NCBI RefSeq assembly: GCF_001552675.1
Contig: NZ_BCRQ01000012.1
Location: 1 to 50,776, forward strand
Origin: Alicyclobacillus sendaiensis NBRC 100866
GTDB lineage: Bacteria > Bacillota > Bacilli > Alicyclobacillales > Alicyclobacillaceae
Direction of reading: 5' to 3'
Length of the DNA stretch: 50,776 nt
The notes under the pieces are model-generated. The model searched no databases, had not been told where the DNA came from, and was given only the letters and a program-made list of their open reading frames with translations. A program made the position numbers and the translations under genes. Shown piece by piece: positions 34,539 through 41,328 of this stretch. Numbering within the stretch: the first letter of the stretch is position 1; each line of letters starts with the position of its first letter.

Positions 34539-36343
34539 TCCATCTTCAGCACGGCCATGAACGCCTCCTGAGGCACCTCAACGCGCCCGACCTGCTTCAT
34601 CCGTTTCTTACCCTCTTTCTGCTTTTCCAAAAGCTTTCTCTTACGCGTGATGTCGCCGCCGTAACACTTGGCGAGCACGTTCTTCCGCATGGCGCGGATG
34701 GTTTCGCGCGCAATGACGCGGCTCCCGATGGCCGCCTGAATGGGCACCTCAAACAGTTGGCGCGGAATGATTTCCTTCAGTTTCTCGCAGACCAACCGGC
34801 CGCGCTCGTACGCCTTGTCCTTGTGCACGATGAACGACAGGGCGTCGACCACTTCCCCGTTCAACAAAATGTCGAGCTTCACCAGATTGGACGGCCGGTA
34901 CCCAATGAACTCGTAATCGAGCGACGCATACCCCTTTGTGGACGATTTCAGCCGATCGAAAAAGTCGTACACAATCTCGGCGAGCGGCAAATCGTACACG
35001 ATGGTCGTGCGCGTGTCGTCGAGGTACTGCATGTCCTGGAACTGGCCGCGCTTCTCCTGGCACAGTTCCATGATGTTGCCGACGTATTCCTTCGGCGCGA
35101 AGATGGTGGCGCGCACGAACGGCTCCTCGATGCGGTCGATTCGATCCGGGCTTGGCATCTTGCTCGGATTATCGATCTCTTCCATGGTCCCGTCCGTCCG
35201 ATACACTCGATACACCACGCTCGGCGCCGTCGTGATGAGCGTGAGCCCGTACTCTCGCTCCAGGCGCTCCTGCACAATCTCCATGTGCAACATCCCGAGA
35301 AAACCACAGCGGAAACCGAAGCCAAGCGCGCTCGACGTCTCCGGCTCGTACGTCAGCGCCGCATCGTTCAGCTCGAGCTTCTCGAGCGCTTCGCGCAGAT
35401 CCTCGTAATCCGCCGAATCCACGGGATACAGGCCACAGAACACCATCGGGTTCACTTTTCGGTAGCCGGGCAGCGGTTCGGCCGCCGGGCGAAGGGCATC
35501 GGTGACCGTGTCGCCGACGCGCGTGTCGCGCACGTTCTTGATGCTCGCGGCAAAGTACCCGACCTCTCCCGCCTCAAGCCGTTCGACGGGCGTCATCTTC
35601 GGGCGGAACACGCCCACCTCGTCGACCCCGAACTCCTTGTCCGTCGACATCATCTTAATCCGCATGCCCTTCTGGATGACGCCGTCGAACACCCGGATAT
35701 ACACGATCACGCCGCGGTACGAGTCGTAATGGGAGTCGAAGATGAGCGCCTTCAGCGGCGCGTCGGGATCGCCCGAAGGGGGTGGGATGCGAGCGACGAC
35801 TCGCTCGAGCACCTCTTCGATCCCGATGCCCGCCTTTGCCGAAGCCAAGACCGCGTCCGATGCGTCGAGGCCGATGACCTCCTCGATCTGCTGCTTCACC
35901 CGCTCCGGATCCGCGCTCGGCAAATCGATCTTGTTGATGACCGGTATGATCTCCAGGTTGTTATCAATGGCGAGGTACACGTTCGCGAGCGTCTGCGCCT
36001 CCACGCCCTGGGACGCGTCCACGACGAGCAACGCCCCCTCGCATGCCGCGAGCGAGCGAGAGACCTCGTACGTGAAGTCGACGTGGCCCGGCGTGTCGAT
36101 CAGGTTCAGGATGTAGTCCTGCCCGTCCTTCGCCCGATAGTTGAGCCTCACGGCCTGGAGCTTGATGGTAATGCCCCGCTCGCGCTCGAGATCCAGTTGG
36201 TCGAGCAGCTGATCCTGCATCTCGCGCGGGCTCACCGCGCCCGTGAACTCCAGAATGCGATCCGCCAGCGTGGATTTGCCGTGATCGATATGCGCGATGA
36301 TAGAAAAGTTCCGAATATGCTCTTGGCGTTCGCCCTTTGCCAC
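34535..36343 (-). CDS. lepA: elongation factor 4 (LepA)
   Basis: 602 residues: [11 protein letters not shown] (G1), DTPGHVDF (G3), NKIDLP (G4), EF-G-like domains and the LepA-specific C-terminal domain ending with [25 protein letters not shown] ribosomal GTPase acting on translation or 30S biogenesis. I start it at GTG 36343, because GAGGAGG directly abuts the ATG at 36349 but is well spaced for the GTG. lepA-hemW-hrcA order is as in Bacillus. Confidence 0.97.
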   Translation of the reverse strand: MAKGERQEHIRNFSIIAHIDHGKSTLADRILEFTGAVSPREMQDQLLDQLDLERERGITIKLQAVRLNYRAKDGQDYILNLIDTPGHVDFTYEVSRSLAACEGALLVVDASQGVEAQTLANVYLAIDNNLEIIPVINKIDLPSADPERVKQQIEEVIGLDASDAVLASAKAGIGIEEVLERVVARIPPPSGDPDAPLKALIFDSHYDSYRGVIVYIRVFDGVIQKGMRIKMMSTDKEFGVDEVGVFRPKMTPVERLEAGEVGYFAASIKNVRDTRVGDTVTDALRPAAEPLPGYRKVNPMVFCGLYPVDSADYEDLREALEKLELNDAALTYEPETSSALGFGFRCGFLGMLHMEIVQERLEREYGLTLITTAPSVVYRVYRTDGTMEEIDNPSKMPSPDRIDRIEEPFVRATIFAPKEYVGNIMELCQEKRGQFQDMQYLDDTRTTIVYDLPLAEIVYDFFDRLKSSTKGYASLDYEFIGYRPSNLVKLDILLNGEVVDALSFIVHKDKAYERGRLVCEKLKEIIPRQLFEVPIQAAIGSRVIARETIRAMRKNVLAKCYGGDITRKRKLLEKQKEGKKRMKQVGRVEVPQEAFMAVLKME

Positions 36344-36383
36344 GTTCATCCTCCTCGGTGCACCGCGCGCCCGTCCGCACGAT

Positions 36384-36429
36384 GCAGGCCGCCGTGCACA
36401 AAAGAAACCGCGCCCGTTGCGCGGCCTGC
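36384..36429 (-). terminator. terminator-like hairpin with alternative pairing in the lepA leader
   Basis: On the minus strand CCGCGC-AACGG-GCGCGG (36408-36424) is followed by TTTCTTTT, a plausible intrinsic terminator for the metal transporter gene upstream. GCAGGCCGC (36421-36429) overlaps its 5' arm and can also pair perfectly (9 bp) with GCGGCCTGC at 36384-36392 beyond the U-run, which would compete with the terminator stem. Confidence 0.55.
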
Positions 36430-36445
36430 CGATGTCATATGGATC

Positions 36446-36477
36446 AGTATATCACGGGCTGCGCCGAGTCGCCACGC
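36446..36477 (-). promoter_or_regulatory. extended -10 promoter of lepA
   Basis: TGATATACT on the minus strand (TATACT 36446-36451 with TGA before it) is an extended -10 element; TGGCGA at 17-bp spacing is a poor -35. Transcription would begin near 36439, giving a leader of about 95 nt that includes the terminator-like hairpin. Confidence 0.6.
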
Positions 36478-36497
36478 CCGTCCCTGTCGCAAAAGGC

Positions 36498-37145
36498 TCA
36501 ATGCGAGTGCGAGTGCGTGTGTCCATCGCCGGCGACAAATGCGCCGACGGACTCCCATCCTTCCTTGACGACGAAATACAGAATGCCACAGGCCGCCAGC
36601 GGATCGACCCACCACCAGTGAAAGAGGTCGTTCATCACGACCCCGGCCAGCAAGGTCCACGACATGTAGCCGCAGGTGAACGAGCACATCGCGTCGCCGC
36701 AGAGCGCCGGGCTGTCGAGCAACTGGCCGTAGCGGAGTTTCTCGACCGCGAGCCAGGGCGTGATGACGCTCGAGGCGAGGGCCACCGCAAGCCCAAGCCA
36801 GGTCACCGAAGGGCCTTCCTGCAAGCGAATGGCCTGGCCCGATTTCACGGCCACATACGCCGCGAGCGCGAACAGGCACATCGCGACAAACCCGCTTGTC
36901 CACCGCTCCACCGGGTGCCGCCGATCCACACTCGCGCCCGTGTGGATCTCCACGTACAGCCGGACCACGAGCAGCATGGAGCTCACCAATTCGATGGCGC
37001 TGTCGACACTGAACGCGGACAAGGCCAAGCTGCCCGCGCGGTAGGCCGCGACGGCGGAAAACACGGCTTCGCACGTAATCCAGCCCACGGAGAAGAGCTC
37101 CAGTTCGAACGCGCCGCGCAGGCGCTTTTCGCGCAGAGATTGCAT
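36498..37145 (-). CDS. small CDF-family (cation diffusion facilitator-like) metal transporter
   Basis: 215 residues, six predicted helices and a His-rich tail (GDGHTHSHSH), but no cytoplasmic CDF C-terminal domain. In YiiP the transport site is Asp-xxx-Asp in helix 2 and His-xxx-Asp in helix 5; here the equivalents read as Asp48-xxx-Glu52 (FSVDSAIEL) and Cys144-xxx-Cys148 (GDAMCSFTCGY). The shape around it (WWWVDPLAACGILYFVVKEGWE) is clearly CDF. A thiol site suggests a soft metal such as cadmium, zinc or cobalt; that is inference. 12 nt after the unknown membrane protein gene. Confidence 0.8.
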   Translation of the reverse strand: MQSLREKRLRGAFELELFSVGWITCEAVFSAVAAYRAGSLALSAFSVDSAIELVSSMLLVVRLYVEIHTGASVDRRHPVERWTSGFVAMCLFALAAYVAVKSGQAIRLQEGPSVTWLGLAVALASSVITPWLAVEKLRYGQLLDSPALCGDAMCSFTCGYMSWTLLAGVVMNDLFHWWWVDPLAACGILYFVVKEGWESVGAFVAGDGHTHSHSH

Positions 37146-37157
37146 CGCGACCTCCGG

Positions 37158-37613
37158 TCAATTCGTATTGAGAAACAGGGCATTGAGCACGCTCTTCAGC
37201 ACCGCGCCGAACACGTGGCTGACCTTTTCTCCGACGTACACGCCGCCCGTGTCCATGGCGGCTGCAAGCGCGCTGTTCGCGGCGTCTTCCGGATCGGGCG
37301 ACGGGCCGTTGCCCGAAGCCACAGAAGCAGGAACGGGATTCGAGTACTCAAGCACGGGGGCCTCGGACGAACCCGCGAATAGCGGTGCCGACGCGCCCGA
37401 GTCGAACGCCGTGCCCATCCCGGCCGTTCCGGCCGATGCCGCCAATCCGCCCGGCGCCTGGACGGCTGAGCCCGCACCCGCATTGAGATGGCTCATGAGC
37501 GAGGACACGACGCTAAATACGGTGCCACTTGCACCCAGAAGTAGGGTCAGGAAGATGGCGACGGCCAGTCCCTGCTTGAGCCGCCGACGCGCGTGCTGCC
37601 ATGTGGTCTTCAT
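37158..37613 (-). CDS. unknown membrane-anchored protein in the yqxA position
   Basis: 151 residues: a basic N-terminus, one membrane helix or uncleaved signal (residues 14-38), a low-complexity Ala/Gly/Ser/Pro region, and an amphipathic end VGEKVSHVFGAVLKSVLNALF. I do not recognise a family. In Bacillus this locus holds spoIIP-yqxA; YqxA likewise has an N-terminal helix and a short amphipathic C-terminus, so a diverged yqxA is possible but unproven. AAGGAAG precedes the ATG. Followed closely by the metal transporter. Confidence 0.6.
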   Translation of the reverse strand: MKTTWQHARRRLKQGLAVAIFLTLLLGASGTVFSVVSSLMSHLNAGAGSAVQAPGGLAASAGTAGMGTAFDSGASAPLFAGSSEAPVLEYSNPVPASVASGNGPSPDPEDAANSALAAAMDTGGVYVGEKVSHVFGAVLKSVLNALFLNTN

Positions 37614-37630
37614 CTGCGCTTCCTTCCTTC

Positions 37631-37661
37631 GCGTAGGTTTCTGTCCTCTAACAGCCTACGC
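37631..37661. repeat. inverted repeat upstream of the unknown membrane protein gene
   Basis: GCGTAGG (37631-37637) and CCTACGC (37655-37661) are perfect seven-base arms; inside them CTGT (37641-37644) pairs with ACAG (37651-37654). It lies 18 nt upstream of the minus-strand gene and in the divergent spacer (37614-37799), where no other gene is visible. It could be an operator or a 5' leader hairpin. Confidence 0.4.
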
Positions 37662-37799
37662 CCATTTGGCTAAACTTATGACTCCGGTAGAGACGGGAGA
37701 GGCAGGAACGAGCGGCTCGCATCGCGAATCGTTTGGTGCGTGCGACATGGAGCGCACATGCCCGATGCACGACATGAGGATGAGGAGGGGCGGTTGTCC

Positions 37800-38453
37800 T
37801 TGAGCGGAGATTTGGTCGTTTGGCCCATGTCCGCAAGCGGCGTCGCCTTCGCGTCCACGCCCAGTCCGGGGCCAAGCAGCCCACCCGATGCGGAGCAATC
37901 GTTTGCCGAGGCCCTGGCGCTCTCCGCCGAGGCGCTCGAGGCCGGATCGCCGAACGGGGTGACCGCGCAGGCTGCTCGGCCAGCGGCGCCCGCCGCGACC
38001 AACGCGGCACCGGGCGGCGAGGCGTGGCCGAGCTTTGCGATGACCCTTTCGCCAGCGCCCGCCGAACCCGCGAAAAACGCCTCGCTCGAGGCGCTCATCC
38101 GGCAAGCGGCCAATCGGTACGGCTTGCCGGCGGCGTTGCTCCAGGCCGTGATCGAGCAGGAGTCGGGGGGCAACCCGAACGCCACGTCGCCCGCGGGCGC
38201 CATGGGGCTGATGCAACTGATGCCCGCCACAGCGGCGGCGTACGGAGCCACGGAGCCCTATGATCCCCGCGAGAATGTTGACGCGGGTGCCCATTACCTC
38301 GCCGACCTCTTGGCGCGGTATGGCGGGAACGTCGCGCTGGCCCTCGCCGCGTACAACGCGGGACCGGGCGTGGTGGACGCATACGGCGGCGTGCCTCCGT
38401 ATCCCGAGACCGAGGCCTACGTCCGCAACGTTCTCGCGCGTGCCGGCCTGTGA
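37800..38453 (+). CDS. lytic transglycosylase (SLT-domain) protein
   Basis: 217 residues from TTG 37800, chosen because GAGGAGGGG lies nine bases upstream. An Ala/Pro-rich N-terminal half without an obvious signal peptide precedes an SLT domain: catalytic Glu in [31 protein letters not shown], then [18 protein letters not shown] and [10 protein letters not shown]. Cleaves the glycan strands of peptidoglycan. It lies where spoIIP stands in Bacillus, but on the opposite strand, converging on gpr with 5 nt between. Export route unclear. Confidence 0.88.
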   Translation: MSGDLVVWPMSASGVAFASTPSPGPSSPPDAEQSFAEALALSAEALEAGSPNGVTAQAARPAAPAATNAAPGGEAWPSFAMTLSPAPAEPAKNASLEALIRQAANRYGLPAALLQAVIEQESGGNPNATSPAGAMGLMQLMPATAAAYGATEPYDPRENVDAGAHYLADLLARYGGNVALALAAYNAGPGVVDAYGGVPPYPETEAYVRNVLARAGL

Positions 38454-38458
38454 GCGCG

Positions 38459-39490
38459 TCAGTGCGTCACCAGGTCGGCGTCTTCGAACGTCATCGCGGG
38501 ATGAAGCGCGACATTCATGCTCTTGGCGAGGAGATACGCGACGTTCTCCATGAACTCGTCGACCTCCTTGGGCGCGACGACGAGGTTCTGATCGATGGGT
38601 TCCAAAACCTCTCGCACCAACTGCCATTTCTCTTGGCTTGTCAACTGATCCAACAGGCGATTCGCCGCATTGCCCGGCACTTGACGCCCGAGCTCGCGAA
38701 ACACCAGTTCGATGGCGTCGCTCGCGATGGTGGCGGCGTCCACGACCGTCGGCACACCGATGGCCAGGACAGGCACGCCCAGCGTCTCTTGGTCGATGGC
38801 CTTTCGATGGTTGCCCACGCCAGCGCCCGGTTGAATCCCCGCATCGGAGAGCTGGATGGTCCTGTGCAGGCGCTCGAGCGATCTCGCCGCGAGGGCGTCC
38901 ACGGCCAGCACCACGTCGGGCTTCAGGCGTTCCACCACGCCGAGGACGATCTCGCTCGTCTCAATGCCGGTCAGCCCGAGCACGCCCGGCGCAAGCGCCG
39001 CGATGGATCGGTAGCCTTCACCGCCGCCGAGCACCTCGGGCATGTAACTGAACAGGTGGCGCGTGACAAACAGCCGGTTCACGACCATCGGGCCGAGGGC
39101 GTCGGCCGTCACGTGTTCGTTCCCGAGGCCGATGACGAGCGCCGTCTCCGCCCGCTCCGGCAGGAGCCGCTTCAGTTCCTCCGCCACGATGCGGGTCAGC
39201 CTGTCCTCCAAGTCGAAGTCGCGGCGGCGCAAGCCAGGCGCCTCGATGGTGATGTACGTGCCTTTTCGCTTGCCGAGGCGCCTCGCGGCGACCTGCGTCG
39301 AGACGCGCACCCGCCTAATCACGACGCCCTCGTGTTCTTCCCGCTCCTCGTCCACGCCCCGAATGCGGCCTTCTCGAAGCGCGAGTTCTCGCGCTTCCAC
39401 GGCGAGATCCGTGCGAGGGGAAGATCTCGATACCGGCAAGTGGCACGGCTTGAGGCGCACTCTCCGCGCCGCGTTCCATGAAATGACCAT
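38459..39490 (-). CDS. gpr: germination protease GPR
   Basis: 343 residues. Aspartic-type protease that degrades small acid-soluble spore proteins at germination, made as a zymogen. The N-terminal PRTDLAVEA resembles the SASP cleavage site and marks self-processing; VIGLGNEHVTADALGP, TGIETSEIV and the IQLSDAGIQPGAGVGNHRKAI block are typical. GGGGAGGG precedes the ATG. Candidate sigma-G promoter upstream. The substrate-type gene (a spore protein) is only 430 nt away. Confidence 0.96.
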   Translation of the reverse strand: MVISWNAARRVRLKPCHLPVSRSSPRTDLAVEARELALREGRIRGVDEEREEHEGVVIRRVRVSTQVAARRLGKRKGTYITIEAPGLRRRDFDLEDRLTRIVAEELKRLLPERAETALVIGLGNEHVTADALGPMVVNRLFVTRHLFSYMPEVLGGGEGYRSIAALAPGVLGLTGIETSEIVLGVVERLKPDVVLAVDALAARSLERLHRTIQLSDAGIQPGAGVGNHRKAIDQETLGVPVLAIGVPTVVDAATIASDAIELVFRELGRQVPGNAANRLLDQLTSQEKWQLVREVLEPIDQNLVVAPKEVDEFMENVAYLLAKSMNVALHPAMTFEDADLVTH

Positions 39491-39509
39491 TGGTCGCCCT
39501 CCCCATGTG

Positions 39510-39538
39510 TTGCGGTCGTCCCCCAGGGTGTGTTACAC
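39510..39538 (+). promoter_or_regulatory. candidate promoter of rpsT
   Basis: TTGCGG (39510-39515), 17-bp spacer, TTACAC (39533-39538). Both hexamers are partial matches to sigma-A; it is the best site in the gpr-rpsT spacer and gives a leader of about 73 nt. Confidence 0.45.
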
Positions 39539-39551
39539 TCTCTGTCGTCTG

Positions 39552-39580
39552 TAGATTGCCGCCCGGCCCGGTTTCCATGC
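39552..39580 (-). promoter_or_regulatory. candidate sigma-G promoter of gpr
   Basis: On the minus strand GCATG (39576-39580), 17-bp spacer and CAATCTA (39552-39558), compared with the forespore consensus GHATR and CATNHTA (one mismatch). gpr is forespore-expressed in Bacillus. The predicted start near 39545 would send transcription leftwards across the rpsT promoter. Confidence 0.5.
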
Positions 39581-39617
39581 CGATGCGTCGGCGAGTTGTG
39601 AGAAGCGAGGTGACATC

Positions 39618-39905
39618 ATGGCCAATATTAAGTCCGCGAAGAAGCGGGTGTTGATCACGAAGCGCAACACGTTGCGCAACCGCTCCATCAAGTCGGCGTT
39701 GCGCACGCACATCCGCAAGTTCGAAGCGGCGTTTGCGGCTCAAGACGTGGAAGAAGCACAGGCCCGGCTTCGCACCGCGCTCCGCGCTCTGGACAAAGCG
39801 GTGACCAAGGGCGTGATCCACCGCAACACCGCGGCGCGCAAAAAGTCCCGCCTCGCGAAGCGATTCAACGCGCTGCTGAACGAAAAGCAGGCGCAGCAGG
39901 CGTAA
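39618..39905 (+). CDS. rpsT: 30S ribosomal protein S20
   Basis: 95 residues: ANIKSAKKRVLITKRNTLRN and the basic helical remainder with HRNTAARKKSRLAKRFN are standard S20, a primary 16S rRNA-binding protein. GCGAGGTG precedes the ATG. On the opposite strand to its neighbours, as in Bacillus, followed by a strong terminator. Confidence 0.98.
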   Translation: MANIKSAKKRVLITKRNTLRNRSIKSALRTHIRKFEAAFAAQDVEEAQARLRTALRALDKAVTKGVIHRNTAARKKSRLAKRFNALLNEKQAQQA

Positions 39906-39918
39906 CTGCGCGCCAACC

Positions 39919-40221
39919 TCAAAGGCGACTCTCGGGAGTCGCTTTTTGTTTTTGCATCAACCGCTCCACGTGGCCGTGCGCGAGATCGCGCTTCGCCAGC
40001 GCCACGAGTTTGGCCACCATGGGACCGCCGAGATGGCCTCCGATTTCCCCGGCCTCCTTCGCCGTGATGGCGCCGTTTTGCCCTCCGTCGGTGTAGGCCA
40101 CCCCGAGCCGATCCGCCACGAGCTTGGCGGCGGATGGCTTTTCAGGCGCGGTCCAGGGCACCTGACGGAGCTTTCCATCCGCGCCGATGACGTTGACCGT
40201 GAGCACACGTCGGTCGTCCAA
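39919..40221 (-). CDS. alpha/beta-type small acid-soluble spore protein (SASP) family
   Basis: 100 residues from TTG 40221 (GGGAGG eight bases upstream). The core LGVAYTDGGQNGAITAKEAGEIGG followed by MVAKLVALAKRDL matches the SASP signature of a Gly-rich turn, A-[RK]-[DE]-A/N-G-x-[IV]-GG and a C-terminal helix. An N-terminal extension of about 40 residues is unusual for the family. SASPs coat spore DNA and are cut by GPR. The last 11 codons are read from the rpsT terminator sequence. Confidence 0.75.
   Translation of the reverse strand: MDDRRVLTVNVIGADGKLRQVPWTAPEKPSAAKLVADRLGVAYTDGGQNGAITAKEAGEIGGHLGGPMVAKLVALAKRDLAHGHVERLMQKQKATPESRL
39925..39953 (+). terminator. rho-independent terminator of rpsT
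   Basis: GCGACTC (39925-39931), loop of four, GAGTCGC (39936-39942), then TTTTTGTTTTT. Strong plus-strand terminator that coincides with the 3' end of the SASP gene on the other strand. Confidence 0.93.
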
Positions 40222-40259
40222 CGGGCTCGCCTCCCTGGCCTCATTTAGGCCCTTTTCCG

Positions 40260-41267
40260 CTACTGTGCCCGCTTCCGCTCCAATGTACTCGCGTGCGCGA
40301 GCTCCATCAGCGCCAGATGTAAGGCCACCTCGGGTGCCAAGCGCCCGCGCTTCACGTCCCACTCGGCGTCCGCCAGCACGCGCACGAGCCTCTCCAGCTG
40401 CCGCTCCGGAAAGCGAGCGGCATGCCGAGCGGCCGTCCGCAGAGCGTACGGATGCACGCCGAGTTCCTTCGCTCGCCGCTCCAGGTCCGCGGCGCCTTTG
40501 GCGAAGGCCATCAGCCGAATCTGACGAGCCAAGAGCGCGATGAGCGAGAACGCGTCATATCCCTGGCGGAAAAGGCCGTCCAACGCCTCAAACACGGCCG
40601 CAACCTTCCCCTGAACGACCTCGTCGATCCACGTGAACACGCTGTCCTCGGCCTGCATCGGCACCAGTTCTCGGACGTGATCGCGCGCAATGGGGTGTCC
40701 GTCGGCGTACGCGCACAGCTTGTCGAACTCGTTCATGGCGAGCGTCAGCGACCCCGTGCGGCGCCACAGTTCTGCCAAGGCCTCCGGATCAATTGCGACC
40801 GACTTCGATCTCGCCAGGCGCTCGAGCTTCGCCATCGCGTCGCGATCGCGAGTGGGAACGGGGCACGCCACGACCGCGTGGCGCTTCGCGAGTTTGGTCA
40901 CGCGGCGCCGCTCGTCCAGCTTATCGGATGGGACCGAGAGCACAAGGGTTCGCTCGGGAACGGGCCGCTCCAGATAGGCGGCCAAGCGGTCCGCGTCCGG
41001 GCCGGACCGGCCCTCGGGCACAAACGCAGCGACGTTGCGCACGTACACGAGAGGCCTTTCCCCAAACAGCGAATAGGAGCAAAGCTCCAGCTCGGCAGGC
41101 TCAAAGCCGTCCTCCTGGTAGTCGAAGCGGAGAACGGAGGAAGCCCGATGGTTTCGGACCAACTCATCGCAAAACCAATCAAACAGTCCGATTTCGCTCC
41201 CGTGCAAAAGGTATACCGACGCCGGGCCTGTCCGCGTCGCGTGATCCACCGCATCAAAGATGTCCAA
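40260..41267 (-). CDS. holA: DNA polymerase III delta subunit HolA
   Basis: 335 residues: N-terminal AAA-like domain (SVYLLHGSEIGLFDWF, RTLVLSVPSDKLDERR) and the helical C-terminal collar domain (DEVVQGKVAAVFEALDGLFRQGYDAFSLIALLARQIR). Opens the sliding clamp within the clamp loader. TTG start at 41267; its GGGAGG site lies in the 3' arm of a 13-bp hairpin. In Bacillus, holA (yqeN) is likewise between comEC and rpsT. Confidence 0.94.
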   Translation of the reverse strand: MDIFDAVDHATRTGPASVYLLHGSEIGLFDWFCDELVRNHRASSVLRFDYQEDGFEPAELELCSYSLFGERPLVYVRNVAAFVPEGRSGPDADRLAAYLERPVPERTLVLSVPSDKLDERRRVTKLAKRHAVVACPVPTRDRDAMAKLERLARSKSVAIDPEALAELWRRTGSLTLAMNEFDKLCAYADGHPIARDHVRELVPMQAEDSVFTWIDEVVQGKVAAVFEALDGLFRQGYDAFSLIALLARQIRLMAFAKGAADLERRAKELGVHPYALRTAARHAARFPERQLERLVRVLADAEWDVKRGRLAPEVALHLALMELAHASTLERKRAQ

Positions 41268-41274
41268 ACGAAAT

Positions 41275-41312
41275 GCGCCTCCCGGATTGAGTATACCCGA
41301 TCCGGGAGGCGC
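41275..41312 (-). promoter_or_regulatory. 13-bp hairpin masking the holA ribosome binding site
   Basis: Perfect inverted repeat, arms 41275-41287 and 41300-41312, loop of 12 containing GTATAC. On the minus strand it starts 16 nt after the NADH dehydrogenase stop, and its second arm contains GGGAGG, the holA Shine-Dalgarno. Only ATTTCGTTTG follows, a weak U-tail, so it may act as a partial terminator, as a translational gate, or both. Confidence 0.65.
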
Positions 41313-41328
41313 GACAGGGCACCGGAAT

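Noticed and set aside
34757-36568. 603-codon plus-strand frame antisense to lepA
   Set aside because: Mirror of the lepA codon pattern; no start signal and no recognisable domain.
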